From NCBI GenBank assembly GCA_900169235.1, contig FWCC01000120.1, positions 1 to 64,000 on the forward strand: a DNA stretch of 64,000 nt, in the 5' to 3' direction. This document shows positions 22,495 through 33,590 of this stretch, in pieces (position 1 is the first letter of the stretch; every line of letters begins with the position of its first letter). The DNA is from Zarea fungicola (Eukaryota > Ascomycota > Sordariomycetes > Hypocreales > Cordycipitaceae). A model generated the notes under the pieces. It did not search any database. It was not told where the DNA came from and worked only from the letters and a program-made list of their open reading frames with translations. The translations under genes and the position numbers were made by a program.

Positions 22495-23969
22495 TTGGAC
22501 AACCCACGATATACAACAAACATGCCTTGATGAGATTGCGTGAGCGACTCACGATATCTTATGACAACGCCGTATGCATCTCACGAACAGCAATCCTTTC
22601 CCTTGGAGCATTGCGAAACTCATTCATCTCCACACTCTCAACCTCGGTTACTTTTTTTCCTCTTTCCTTTTTTTGTTTCTCTTGTTAATTTTATTACAGG
22701 ACGTACTGAGATACGTGTTACTTATTCTTGGTCTGTTTCTTTTTTTTTGTTTTCTCGCTGCTCTGCGAAAATCGGGCGGTGACTCGCAACAGACAGCGGC
22801 GAGCTTTTCCTTTTCTGTGTTTCTTTTCTGTCTCTTTCTGTTTCTTTTTATCTAGTGCGGCTCTATCTACAAGGCACAAAGCTCGTAATCTGTGTATACT
22901 GTTGGAATAAAACGGGAGGGAGGAAGGCCTCTCCAAGCGAGGCAGACAACGGCGTGGAGTATAAAGGAGCAGAAATATGCTCATGTGTACATGGAAGTTT
23001 GGCTGAATTTTGGGAAAGAGAATTTTTCTCTCTTTTTTTGGGAATGGCAACGGCGTTGGTTTTTGTTTTCTTCAGTTCCATTCTTTTACTTGGTTCCTTT
23101 TTCAAGGACGTATATGCACAGATAAAAAAAAATACCATGTACAGCGTCGTTTGACTTGGTCTTGACGGCTTGCAAAGTGAGGTGCGGGGCATGACGTAAT
23201 CTTGAATATTTATTTTAAGCTGAGGCGTGAATGCATGATAAATGATGGGAATAAGATAATATTCAGTGGATCCGGGCTCGTATTCATTCCATTCATTAAG
23301 TTAGCAGTACTCACTAAATTCTTGGTAGCTAAATAGAGAAACAAAATGACAACCTGGAGCGGGCCAACAACCACTGAAAGAAATAAGACCCCTGCATCGT
23401 CATTGGACCCCGCTGTCCAGTGTCCACTGACCAGTATTCCCCTGTGGCGGCCCCCCAAAAGACCCTCCTGGCCGCTAAAACGGCCCGCTGCGTATTCGTT
23501 CTTGTAGTGGGTTCTCGCCTGCCAGCCAATTGTTCCACGGCCCATCCATTCCTTCCAATGGCCACAAGGCCGGCTTGTTCGGCCGCTGGCAGTCCCCCAA
23601 CCGTTTCACCTGCAGCTGTCTCTGGTCCCATCATTCAATTGTACAGATGGACCTGTCATCCAAGCTCGACCTTTGACCGAAACACCCAGGTCCTCTCCTT
23701 TCTTTCACTCTCCTTTTCTCAATTCATCACAGCTCCCATTCATTTCAGTCTCTTTTTTCAACGTGCCCTTCTCGAAGCAGTGATATTATACATCGTCAGC
23801 GCCATAACCCTTGGTTACCGTCCTTCCCATCGACACCCACTCGACACCACGACACGAGGCTACAAACAGCAGGTTGCTCACTCACGGCGGACCATTCTTG
23901 ACCACTACACGCCAGCAATTCCTCCTCAATACACCTGCCTCTAATGTCGCTGTGACTTACTGCCTGGTT
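22495..23969. other. Intergenic region between ase1 and irs4
   Basis: A gap of about 1.5 kb with poly-T and CT-rich tracts after ase1 (3' UTR-like) and a presumed irs4 promoter and leader. A 174-codon frame at 23420-23944 has no recognisable domain and lies in the presumed leader. Confidence 0.45.
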
Positions 23970-26462
23970 ATGAATCCAGCGGTCGGCTCCCACGCCGCAG
24001 GGTCGCCAGACGACGCCGCCAAAGCTGCACTGCAAGGCGCTTCGCTGGCGTTCCAGAAACGGCCAATAGTGAGCAGCTCGAGCAATACACAACCACAGAA
24101 CACACCATCGTCCATCTCTACAGCCTTTCGATCAGCAAAACAGAGCTCGGGAAGCAGGAGCAGCCGTAGTAACAGCCCGCCGCCGCTGCATAACCAACAG
24201 CACAGCTTAGAGCACTATAGGGAGAATGGCGCTCTCCTCGCTGCGACGTCATCGGTGGAGAGGGCCAAGAGTCCCAGCAGTGCGCTGGCCCTCACGCCTC
24301 TGCGGTCGCCACATATCCGTCCGAATCCCGGCGCCGCGGATGTCTCTGCGGTCGAGATAGAGTCTAAGACGACACTCCCCGCGGGCCTTGTGGCGGCGCG
24401 CCTGCAGCAGCTTGGCGTGGCATCGGCGACAGCTGCACCCATCACGAATACGGCGCCGACTGTGAATATAGCGATTGATCGAGCCCCATCGACATCCCCG
24501 TCGTCACATGTCGCGAGGGCGCTCTCACCGCAGACTCCGGCAAATATTGCCGGCACACTGGCGAAATTGGACGCGAAAAGCCCAAGCCTTATTGCTGCGA
24601 CGCTGGCAGCCAGTCGTAGCGCCAGTCCGACTCCCGCAGCCTCTAAGAAACCACGGCGGGTGCATAGTGTGAAGGCTCTTCAAGAAGTTGACGCAGTCGA
24701 CTCGCAACCCATCCCGCCGACCAATTCCCTGATTTCCATGTTCGAGCAGGACAAGCCAACTGGCAGTGATTCCCCGACCCGACGACCGAAGCCAAAGTCT
24801 TCGCCGGATCGACAGCTTACACGCAAAAGCACTCGCATGATGCTAGATACGCCAGAGAAGACTGTTACTATGCCTAGCTCCCCAATGTCTAGTTCGAGTT
24901 TAAAAAAGCGCCGCAGCAAGGCACAGCTGGACGACAGTCCGCCAACGCTGTCACAAGATAACGAAAAGAAAAAGACATCAGCACTCCCCCGAAGACCACC
25001 TACGCCGTCATCTACCAGGAGTCGTGCCCCTACTTCAGCTCCGGAAACACCAGCTGCAGGCTCAAAAGCAATTGCTTCGATAGTGGCAAATAAGCCCCGT
25101 GTAACACCACCAAGAGCCAGAGAGGCAGTCGACAGTCTGTCTAATACAGCTACGCCAACCACGCCTCAATCCAAATCAACCAAAACTATAAAAACACCAG
25201 CTGTTGGAGAAGAAGTTCGCTCTGCCCGCCAACCCTCACGGAAACAGTCGACCTCAAGACTGTCGCGAGAATCAAAGGGAGGCAGCCGCACCGTTAAGCT
25301 GCCAGCACCAGATGATGGCAAGCCAACGTCACCGACAACTCCGACGACCCCGAGGCAAAAGTCGCCTACGCCGCATGTCATCAGTAGATCCACCACTGAG
25401 GTTCTCTCGCCAAAACCGAAGCGGCTCACCAAGTCGGCTTCGCTCCAATACAGCACGCCTCCGCCTTCAATCATCCTCCGCCCAACTTCCGAGGCGCAAT
25501 CGTCACCTTCCCCGGACCCAAAGAAACGTCAAGTGGAGGATAAACGGCCGCCAACTCCCCCCAAACCTCGAAACAATAATAGACTTGCACCGACAAGGCC
25601 AGGCGGCGGACGTCCACGCGGCAATTCAGATACGCGTCTGTCACAGGCGACACCAGTTAACAGCATGTGGGGGCTACCCATCGTCTCAAAAACCACCTCA
25701 AACACTCCAAAAGCCAGCAAATCGCCACCGGCGCCGCCACCACACAAGAGGCGAGAATCTATTGTCAGCGCTCCGCCGTCGCCTACACATGAGCCGCCGC
25801 GGAGACAGCGTTTCACCCAGCCTCCTTCGAATCCGATGCACCTGTCATCCATGACAAATGCTATCATGGCGAGCTCCTTGGCATCTTCTCGACTGACTCC
25901 TCACAATACTGGGACTTCCCTGCCGCCGCCGCCGTTGCCAAACCGTCAAAGGTCACCACATCTGCTACAGACGTTACGTCGGCCTCAGAGCGAGCCAGAG
26001 GACGAGCACGACCGTCAAAAGAAAAACCACAAGAATATACTCCACAGCTCCAAGCACACTCACCACGAGGGCTCGCGGAAGAGGTGGAGAGACCAGTTGA
26101 CGGAGCGAGAGCGTAAACGATACGAGGGTCTGTGGGCATCGAATCGCGGGCTTTTGCTTACGTACGAAAGCCCTTCCGCTAGCGTGGGAAGCGGCCTGGG
26201 AACAGAGCTGTCCGAGTGCGTCGTCAACATTGTGGTTCGTGAGATTTGGAAGCGCTCCCGTCTGCCGACGGATGAGCTAGCAGAAGTGTGGGAATTGGTC
26301 GACCGCGAGCATAAAGGCTACCTTACTCGGCAAGAGTTTGTAGTGGGCATGTTTCTGATAGATCAGCGGCTGCGGGGGCGTAAGCTGCCGCAAAAGGTCT
26401 CGGATAGCATATGGGGAAGTGTCAATGGTGTGACCGTACTCAAGCCGCGACTAAAGCATTGA
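23970..26462 (+). CDS. irs4: Irs4/Tax4-like EH-domain protein
   Basis: EH-domain scaffold of the yeast Irs4/Tax4 family. Relatives activate the phosphatase Inp51, lowering PI(4,5)P2 and affecting cell-wall integrity and autophagy. Single exon, 830 aa from the ATG at 23970 (MNPAVGSHAAGSPDDAAKAA). The frame opens upstream at 23811, but that segment looks like leader and is less likely translated. About residues 1-700 are disordered, rich in Ser, Pro, Thr and Lys, with many SP/TP sites (TPTTPQSKSTKTIKTP, SPTTPTTPRQKSPTP). The single EH domain occupies the last ~110 residues: RERKRYEGLWASN, LPTDELAEVWELVDREHKG and YLTRQEFVVGMFLIDQRL. The C-terminal position of the EH domain is the family hallmark. 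Confidence 0.92.
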   Translation: MNPAVGSHAAGSPDDAAKAALQGASLAFQKRPIVSSSSNTQPQNTPSSISTAFRSAKQSSGSRSSRSNSPPPLHNQQHSLEHYRENGALLAATSSVERAKSPSSALALTPLRSPHIRPNPGAADVSAVEIESKTTLPAGLVAARLQQLGVASATAAPITNTAPTVNIAIDRAPSTSPSSHVARALSPQTPANIAGTLAKLDAKSPSLIAATLAASRSASPTPAASKKPRRVHSVKALQEVDAVDSQPIPPTNSLISMFEQDKPTGSDSPTRRPKPKSSPDRQLTRKSTRMMLDTPEKTVTMPSSPMSSSSLKKRRSKAQLDDSPPTLSQDNEKKKTSALPRRPPTPSSTRSRAPTSAPETPAAGSKAIASIVANKPRVTPPRAREAVDSLSNTATPTTPQSKSTKTIKTPAVGEEVRSARQPSRKQSTSRLSRESKGGSRTVKLPAPDDGKPTSPTTPTTPRQKSPTPHVISRSTTEVLSPKPKRLTKSASLQYSTPPPSIILRPTSEAQSSPSPDPKKRQVEDKRPPTPPKPRNNNRLAPTRPGGGRPRGNSDTRLSQATPVNSMWGLPIVSKTTSNTPKASKSPPAPPPHKRRESIVSAPPSPTHEPPRRQRFTQPPSNPMHLSSMTNAIMASSLASSRLTPHNTGTSLPPPPLPNRQRSPHLLQTLRRPQSEPEDEHDRQKKNHKNILHSSKHTHHEGSRKRWRDQLTERERKRYEGLWASNRGLLLTYESPSASVGSGLGTELSECVVNIVVREIWKRSRLPTDELAEVWELVDREHKGYLTRQEFVVGMFLIDQRLRGRKLPQKVSDSIWGSVNGVTVLKPRLKH

Positions 26463-27271
26463 TAAATCAAGACAGTCATCAGTTGTGAGCCGGCAAGTTG
26501 TGTCAAGTTGAGCGGCTGAATCGCATTGGTAGCAAGAACTTTGATACCCTGTATATAAAATATATCTACCTAGGCCAAGACCAAAAAAAACCCTTTTTGC
26601 CATTCATTTCTGAGATGCGCCACCATGCGGTGCGCACGGGTAATGGACCACTGGGTGGTGTCGTAGATTTTAGTGCAGCCACCTTGGGCAGATGCATTGC
26701 TGCAGTAGATCCCCCGAGATTCCGGGCACCTTCCCCTCTCATTAAACATGGCTTGCTCACCAGTGTCTACCCATTTTCTTACATTTCCCCTCACTCAACG
26801 TTGCCCTGAGAGAGGGTTTTTTGTTCACCTGCCGAGGCGCGTAAGCACAGCGCAGCAGAGCGATGCCGGCAATGTGGAGCAAACACGACGTGCCTCCCGG
26901 ACGGGAATCAGGGAAACCAGGCGAAAATAGGAAATTCCTGTGAGCTGTGGCGGCAAAAGATCGCCCGTAAAGTCCTTGTTTCTAATCTAAGAACCAAGAA
27001 CAAAAAAAAGGAGGAAAGCAATGGAAGAGTCATAATCACAAGAAATGAGATGAACTTTTTGATGCCTTTTTACATACAACCCAGTGTTTATTGAATCAGG
27101 TAAAAAGAGAAAACTAAAAATAAAAATAATAATAGGGTCAGCAAAAAAGGCTCAATAAGACAAAGAGGTACATTTGGCAAAAAAACTCAGATCGGCAATC
27201 TCGGCACCTCACCACCGCTGCTGTGACAAGAAAAACTTCTTGGCAATGAGGCCTTTGAGTTTAGCATCATC
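26463..27271. other. Intergenic region, no gene seen
   Basis: An 809 bp gap between irs4 and the next plus-strand gene, including A-rich runs near 27000-27180. A short upstream frame (ATG at 27246) overlaps the start of the following gene and might act as a uORF. Nothing else was recognised. Confidence 0.4.
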
Positions 27272-29200
27272 ATGTACATGACAAGACCGCGACCGCTGCG
27301 CTCTCACCAACGTACGCAACAGCAATTGCAACCGGAAAAGTTCTTTCAAAATGGATCACTAGCATGGCGCTATGCAGATGACTACGAGGAGGAGGATGAG
27401 GATGAGGATGAGGATGAGGATGATGATGATTATGATGGCATTGTAGAGGAGGAAGCCAGTTCAGACTCTGGACTGTCGCCGCCGCAGCACATGGACCTCG
27501 GCCACTTTCGCTGGTTCTGGCCCTGGGGCGTCCGCCGCAGCTCCGCGTTTGACACGATGCCCGCGGGCACGCAGCGCCTCCCCATGGCCGCCACGCTGCA
27601 CCCGTCGAGCGTCTTTCCGCAGCATCAGACACAGCAGCAGCCGCGGCGGTTGTCCTTGTCATCGTCAACAAGTGGCGGTAGTGGTCGTGGTGGGAACAGC
27701 AAAGAAAGGCAAGGGCGGCGGCGGCGGCGGGAGTGCTTCCTGTTCAGCAAGCTGCCGCCCGAGCTCCGGCGGCGGATCTGGGCGCTCGTGCTGCAGACGC
27801 AGTGCAGCTCCGTGTGGACCTACGAGCCGCGCTCGCCGGCGTGGCGGCCGGACCGCACGGGCGCGCCGTTCATCGACGCGGCGCTCCTGCGGACGTGCCG
27901 GGCCGTGTACATGGAGGCGTGGGACCTGCCGATGCGGCTGACGTGGGGGGTGCTGGCCGACGGCGCGCCGCAGGACAAGCCGGCCGAGTGGGCGCAGGTG
28001 GTGCTGGCCGCGGGCGTGCTGGTGCCGCACGCGTGGCAGGTGCTGCTGCTGGGCCGCGTCGAGGTGACGCTGCAGCATCTGCGCCTCGAGGCCGGGTTCC
28101 TGGACATGTGGGTGGCGGCGCTGGGACGGCTCAAGGCGGCGGCGGCGGTGTGCGTGGCGGATCTGGTGGCTGAGGCGGAGGAGAGGATCAAAGAGGAAAG
28201 AGAGGAAGAAAAGGATGAGGAGGAGGAGGAAGACGGGACTGCGTATTATTTGAATACAGAGGTGGTTAGAGTGCTGCGAGAGAGGCAGGCGGTCGAAGAG
28301 ATTGTGGTGAGGATGAATAGGGCGGATTGGTGGGCATGGACAAGTATGCCGCCGGCGCCGTGGCCGGGGGAGCTTCCGGGTGAATGCGTGGCTGATATTC
28401 GGAATGTGCAGAGGAGAAGAAGAAGGAGGAGAGGGACGACGACGAAGGGCAAGAGGAAGGCGAGCCGGGAGGTAGAGAGGGAGTGGGCGGAGAGAGAGGA
28501 GCGGTGGATGGCGCGGAAGGATAAGTTTGGCACCGGGGAGCATGGTCTTGAAACGGACACGATGGAGAACAATTCCGAAGATGAAGGCGAGAGCCATGTA
28601 CGAAATGGGGAATCAAGCAAAACCGACGATTCCATCGAGGTCACTGAGACGGTGAACAACGATGATGAATCACAGCATTCCAACAATGCCGACAATGACG
28701 GCCAGAATGAGGCACAGGAGGAGGGTGGCTATTTTTCCGACTACAGTCTCAGTGAGAGTTCCTCCAAGGCCAACGCGCTTGATCCCACAGCCCTTCCCGA
28801 GAAGCTGTACCTCGAGCCTTTAAGGCCTGAAGGCTGGGACAGGCCCGGCGCGTACGGCGTGCTCTCGCCCAACCTTCGCATTAAACTCATGCTCGAGACA
28901 TTTGGGCCCAAGAGTCTGCAGCTGGACGCGGTGCTCGATGAGGTCAAGACATGGCGGTTGCCGATGCCGCTGATGAGAGATGAGAGCGGTGGCCAGCTGA
29001 GCGATGTGCGCGCCGGGTCGGCGGTGGAAGACGGCACGAGAGTGCTGGCGTGGGATGGGAGACCAGTATACGAGTATCACTGGCTGCGGGATATGAGTGA
29101 TGAAGTCGGAGATGCGCCGTTTTTGAAAATGAGAGAGTTGAAGGCTACAGCGGAGGGGGTGGTGGTCAAGATGATGACACTGGCGCCGACACGAAAGTAA
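27272..29200 (+). CDS. Acidic fungal protein with an F-box/DUF7730-like segment
   Basis: Single-exon 642-aa protein of unknown function. An Asp/Glu tract encoded by GAGGAT/GATGAT triplet repeats (27388-27435) lies near residues 34-60. The segment at about 155-250 begins FSKLPPELRRRIWALVLQ, followed by LLRTCRAVYMEAWDLPMRLTW; this layout (LP-E-R--I... then LL-TCR-V--EA) is typical of fungal F-box/DUF7730-type proteins. A second highly charged region (about 310-480) has an Arg-rich stretch, QRRRRRRRGTTTKGKRK, then Asp/Glu/Ser. The C-terminus (about 505-640) has YLEPLRPEGWDRPGAYG and DGRPVYEYHWLRDM and looks folded. The DUF7730 assignment is pattern-based. GC content is high at 27500-28150. An upstream exon is possible. 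Confidence 0.72.
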   Translation: MYMTRPRPLRSHQRTQQQLQPEKFFQNGSLAWRYADDYEEEDEDEDEDEDDDDYDGIVEEEASSDSGLSPPQHMDLGHFRWFWPWGVRRSSAFDTMPAGTQRLPMAATLHPSSVFPQHQTQQQPRRLSLSSSTSGGSGRGGNSKERQGRRRRRECFLFSKLPPELRRRIWALVLQTQCSSVWTYEPRSPAWRPDRTGAPFIDAALLRTCRAVYMEAWDLPMRLTWGVLADGAPQDKPAEWAQVVLAAGVLVPHAWQVLLLGRVEVTLQHLRLEAGFLDMWVAALGRLKAAAAVCVADLVAEAEERIKEEREEEKDEEEEEDGTAYYLNTEVVRVLRERQAVEEIVVRMNRADWWAWTSMPPAPWPGELPGECVADIRNVQRRRRRRRGTTTKGKRKASREVEREWAEREERWMARKDKFGTGEHGLETDTMENNSEDEGESHVRNGESSKTDDSIEVTETVNNDDESQHSNNADNDGQNEAQEEGGYFSDYSLSESSSKANALDPTALPEKLYLEPLRPEGWDRPGAYGVLSPNLRIKLMLETFGPKSLQLDAVLDEVKTWRLPMPLMRDESGGQLSDVRAGSAVEDGTRVLAWDGRPVYEYHWLRDMSDEVGDAPFLKMRELKATAEGVVVKMMTLAPTRK

Positions 29201-29447
29201 TTGTATACGGTTAAACTTCTGTTGTTCAGTTTTCCTTCTTCATTTTTATTTCTTGTAGTGGTGCATGGCTGGTTCTTGTACCTTGCATTGACGATGATAT
29301 GATCAGGCTGCGCCCCATCTTGGCTAGCCGTCTTGAAAAACAATATATCTATTTACGGTAGCATATTTGCAGAATGGTGTCTAAGGCGAATTTCACGACA
29401 AATGTCTACAGCTTCATGGTCCTCATCAACGAAAGATGCACAACCGT

Positions 29448-30449
29448 CTACGCGCTCTTCTCGCCCTTGATAAGAAGCGCGACTGTCGTCGCAGGTTTCA
29501 CATGAAACGACATCATCCCGACCGACGTCAGGAGCGACTGCATTGCAATGGAGTGCATCGTCCACGAAATCACCTGGTTCTCGTCCGAGTCAAAAATCTC
29601 CCGCAGTGCACGCAGATTTCGCACCCCGTGCTCCGCATCTGTCTCCTCCCTAGGCAGCTTCGTCAGCTGATCCTCCTCGGCAAACCCATCCTCGATGCGA
29701 TACTCGGGCCAGTGTTCCGCGATCCACGACCGCGAACGGCGCTTGTCGCACGTGTGCAGCGTCCAGCGCTCCCGGAGGTCCTCCTTGATCAAGGGGTGGT
29801 ACGGCAGCCCGTGGGCCTCCATGACGGGCTTCAGGAGGTGCAGGGACGTCTGCAGGCAGCGGGTGAGGGGGCTAGTGTAAAGCGTCTGCGGGATGGGGAG
29901 CCCATCGTTGGTGATGGAGGCGAGCCAGTGCGCCGAGAGCGTGGTGGCTTGGCTGATGCCGTGCGGGGTGAGCTCGGCGTCGAACCAGGTTGTCTCATCG
30001 TCGCCATCAAGGAACGAGTAATGAGTCTAAGAGAAACAGAAAAAATCAGTTTTCGTTTCCTTTATTTTCAAAGTTTCAAAGTTGAAGTCATTGAAGGGGT
30101 ATGGAGGATAGGTGAGCTCGTGGTCTGGAAAACATACATCCCATGCTTCATCGCCGACTTGCTCATTCTTCAGATTGTGGTAACCCTGGCCGTGGCGCGT
30201 AACGAATACAATCTTATAGGCGACATTTTCAGGGGACGAGCGGTTTAGAGCTGCAACATGCTTGGTGAAGCGTGCCCATGGTCTTCCATCACTGGGCGTG
30301 GATGAGCTGCTGTCCCCGTCTGAGGGATAATCGCGCGGCTTGAGGGCAAATAGCGGCCTGGTGGTGAGGCTACCATCAGGCAGCTGGGCGGCGAGGGCGA
30401 CGCAGTCGTCAAAGTAGCCCTCGGGCACACTGAATTTCCACGAGCTCAT
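29448..30449 (-). CDS. Histidine phosphatase (phosphoglycerate-mutase-like) family protein
   Basis: Member of histidine phosphatase superfamily branch 1, hydrolysing or transferring a phosphate through a phosphohistidine. Exons (minus) 30449-30138 and 30026-29448; 296 aa. The catalytic motif is FVTRHGQGYHN (about 81-91), in which the first His is the nucleophile. Further landmarks are LTPHGISQA, LYTSPLTRCLQTS (second phosphate-binding Arg) and WTMHSIAMQSLL (second His). The intron junction EAWD|THYSFLDGDDE retains the family order. No signal peptide is seen, so it is probably cytosolic. The substrate cannot be inferred; a broad-specificity phosphatase is as likely as a metabolic mutase. Confidence 0.9.
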
Positions 30450-30918
30450 GTTGAGTTTAATTCTAGGTTTGCGTTATGGAAGTTGAGGCAGTGTTGTAGG
30501 GAATGACTTTGACGCTTGTAATTCGTTCGCTATGGGTTCAAGTTTACGCACAGACAGTGGAAAGCCCAGCTGATGCCTAGATGCCCAGCGCTATTCTGCT
30601 TGAGATGGCTCTTATCTGAACAAAGTCATGCTATTTTTCTTTTCTTTTCTGATCCATCATGCTTGTTATTGTTAGATTTAATAACTCAACCTCTATTTAT
30701 CACTCTGACCCATTGAGAAGATCGTACGGCTTAGTTGCATCAACATTTCGGTTAATAAACAAGACAGGACTTGTTTGTTTTCCACTTGTTTCCTTGCATC
30801 CTTCAATTTAGGATCAAAGGCATAAACATATGTAAGATGTATTTGCCTCTTTGAGCCAAGAAAAGGACAACCAGACTGCCGTGGCCATTCCCACAAAAAC
30901 GATTGTCGGTGGCGTACA

Positions 30919-30936
30919 GAGCGGCAAACACCGCTC
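30919..30936. promoter_or_regulatory. Palindromic CGG-N6-CCG element, DAO-2 promoter
   Basis: GAGCGGCAAACACCGCTC: inverted hexamers around a 6-bp spacer, 360 bp upstream of the DAO-2 ATG. CGG half-sites in inverted orientation are the classical target of Zn2Cys6 dimers; the 6-bp spacing is that known for Ppr1/UaY-class factors. The same 16-bp core recurs at 35627. Confidence 0.6.
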
Positions 30937-31205
30937 CAATGGACCCGGTGGGTTTCCGCAACTGGTACCCATCATCGTCCTGTATTGATACTTAGGTACC
31001 TTCTACTCTCAATTGTCCAGGTTTTGTCGGGTCTGTCCGACACTGTGCCGCCGCCATTGGGTTCCCGGCGTGGTGTGTAGGAAACTGGTGTAGTCAAAAT
31101 TCTTGTCCTCTCCCACATCCCACGGAGAGAATTTAGTGCATGGGAAATTGCAATTAATTGATGGCTTGAACTCGTTCCTCAACTTACTGGGCCTTGTGCT
31201 ATTAC

Positions 31206-31212
31206 TATATAA
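31206..31212 (+). promoter_or_regulatory. TATA box of DAO-2
   Basis: TATATAA lies about 84-90 bp before the DAO-2 start codon. Confidence 0.5.
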
Positions 31213-31295
31213 GCAACTGCCTCAGTGTCCACTGACATACTGCACCAATTTTAGTTTGTCTGAGATATTGCAGGTTCTGTCAGAGAATTCGCAGC

Positions 31296-33066
31296 ATGGA
31301 GCCGATAATCTCGGGGGATGCCCAGGAAGCATCTGGCCCAGGTCCTACGGGACAATACTGTGGCTTCCCAAAGCAAAGCGGCAGCTCGCAGTCCTTCTGG
31401 CTTCAATGCGCAGTAGGTGATGAGCTCCTCAATCATACTACAACTGCGAATTTACCCGTAGCAGCCGACCTTGTGGTAATTGGATCTGGTGTAAGTGCAG
31501 GGAGTGCAAGGGTCCAAAAACAAGAAAACGACATCACAAGCAAGACACAGCGCTGAAACTATCATGCAGATGACAGGAACACTGGTCGCCAACCACTATA
31601 TCGAACGATGGCCAGACAGTGCTGTGGTGGTTCTGGAAGCCCGTGAATTCTGCTCTGGTGCGACTGGACGAAATGCAGGTCATTGCAAACCGGATCAATG
31701 GCGTGGCTTTGCAGCTTACGAGAAGAAATTTGGAACCACTCAGGCACTCAAGGTAGAAATACAACGCAAAAGCAAAAGCTGATTCGTATCATTTCTAATA
31801 TGGATCGCAGATTCTGGAAAACGAGCATGAGACCTGGTCGAGTTTGGTAAACTATGTACAGGAACAAGACGTCGACTGTGACTTATGGGTAGGGCACACA
31901 ATAGATGTACCTATGACTCTGGAGGCCGCCAAGACCGCGAGTAAGGAATTCCATCACCTCAAGACCAAAGGTGGAGGAGTTGAACACATAAAAGTTACAT
32001 CGAGCTCGACCTTGGCTGCAAAGGTACCAAAGTCTTGAAAAGCTCCATTTTTGGATAACAAGCTCACACAAGGAATAGATATCTCAACTCAAAGATGCCC
32101 AGGCATGTTATGCCTGGCCTGCATCAACCCTGAATCCTTGGAAACTTGCCGCCCACATAATGCGTGCCAATTTAGCCAAAGGCGTCAATTTGCAAACCAA
32201 CACGCGTGCCACTGCAGTCATTCCGTCCTGCAAAAATACTGGAAAATGGGTAGTCAAGACCGAGCGAGGAGATATCGAGTGCTTGCAGGTCGTTCATGCC
32301 ACGAATGCTTACAGCTCTGCTCTAGAGCCAACTTTACGTGGACTCGTTCGTCCGACGCCGCATATATGCCAACGAGTAGTTCCGCCGGTTGAATCCGCCC
32401 TGCACAAGGATACTCTGCAGCACTCGTACGGTGTTTTGCTTGGGAATGGTAGTTTTTACAGCATCAATCCTCGCACGGCTGCTGAAGGGTCAGTGCTATT
32501 TGGTGGCGATAATCCTGGCCAACACGAGTTCGAGATATGGCTGCAGGACAACCCCTCGAGATGCACAGACGATAGCCTGGTTTCATTCCCCTCCATAACG
32601 AAGGCTGTTCAAGAATTTACAGAAAGACAGCTCGGATGGGGAGCGACTACTTTGGCTGACGAGGACTATTCCATCTGCCAAAGTTGGAGTGGAATAATAG
32701 CATTGGTAAGTACCCTCCCGTCCCTTGCGGGCGCCGGCTAACCGGGCATAATAGAGCGCGGACGGCGTCCCATTTATTGGAGAATTACCTGGACTACCCG
32801 GTCAGTGGATTTGTGCTGGGCATCATGGACAGTAAGTCGACGACTCTCCTCTCTTGTTTTATTCTAAAATGAAAAGACCTTGTTGACTGACGGCGCCCGG
32901 CGCTACTGCTAGTGGTATGGCACGGATCTTCACTGCTGCCCCTGCCTTGGTTAAACTGATGGGAGGAAGCTCGTGGGCGGAAACTCGACTTCCAGAAGTA
33001 TTTCAAATTACACCTCGCCGAGTGAATCGTCTCAACCGATTGAATAAGGAATCTTCCAATCTCTAG
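31296..33066 (+). CDS. FAD-dependent amine/amino-acid oxidase, DAO superfamily (DAO-2)
   Basis: Paralogue of DAO-1 and DAO-3. Without splicing it looks broken, but six exons join in phase: 31296-31490, 31570-31752, 31811-32023, 32079-32705, 32755-32831, 32913-33066; 482 aa. Intron 1 splits the FAD-binding loop (VVIGSG|MTGTLVAN); the next FAD motif is CSGATGRNAGH. Intron 3 sits at the position shared with DAO-1 and DAO-3 (AAK|ISQLKD, before the WP segment). The C-terminal FAD/substrate region reads LSADGVPFIGELPG and CAGHHGHGMARIF. The active-site surroundings differ from the paralogues (CAGHHGHG rather than GFNGHG or GFNGGG), suggesting another substrate. It is convergent with MFS-2 and has a CGG-N6-CCG element in its promoter. 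A pseudogene was considered and rejected because all junctions are consensus. Confidence 0.87.
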
Positions 33067-33590
33067 CTAGTCGCCCATAACTGTTCACTCATAGTACTAT
33101 AGTGGATTCCGGTATTCTGATACTCTAAGAAACGATTCAATCCAAAGGTCGCATTGGAGTTAGTTAAAATTTGTAGTAAATGTCTTCTACAAGCAAGCAA
33201 ACTCATCCATATTTAGTTATGTAGATGGCAATAGCTGGCAGGTATTAACGACAGCTACGCGCACAGTGGCAGCATGTCGTGTGGCAGGTAATCACTGCCA
33301 GCGAGCGGAGTTTACATTTAGTGGTCTTCTTAAGCCAGTATTAGATGGCAAAAGTCCCAATTTAACGTGTTAGTCTTAGTGCTTGAGACCTTTATGGACA
33401 GCCTAAAGACTTCGTCATGAGGGAATCAGCGACGTTCTGTATAAGTCCAGTGTCATGGGGAAGTGTACGCTAGGTGGCTTTTGTAAATTTATCATTGCCG
33501 GCTCATTAAAATTCATCTTCATACTGCTAAGAGCTATTTAGTAGCCTCTTGATAGTCTCCAAGGCGAAATTTGCCGCATAATTAGGGAGT
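33067..33590. other. Convergent intergenic region DAO-2 / MFS-2
   Basis: A 524 bp gap holding the two 3' UTRs. One GAGCGG half-site (near 33304) is present without its partner. No gene seen. Confidence 0.45.

Larger units (their letters stand above)
30450..31295. promoter_or_regulatory. Divergent promoter of the histidine phosphatase and DAO-2
   Basis: An 846 bp intergene. It contains a perfect GAGCGG-N6-CCGCTC palindrome at 30919-30936 (listed separately) and a TATA box for DAO-2 at 31206-31212. No other coding region is supported. Confidence 0.55.

Noticed and set aside
23420..23944. 174-codon frame before irs4
   Set aside because: No domain, ends just before the irs4 start and lies in its likely leader.
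27665..28597. 310-codon minus-strand frame opposite the acidic protein gene
   Set aside because: Pro/Arg/His-rich shadow of the acidic and basic repeats on the plus strand.
31296..33066. DAO-2 as a frameshifted pseudogene
   Set aside because: The apparent stops and frame changes are all removed by five consensus introns in consistent phase.
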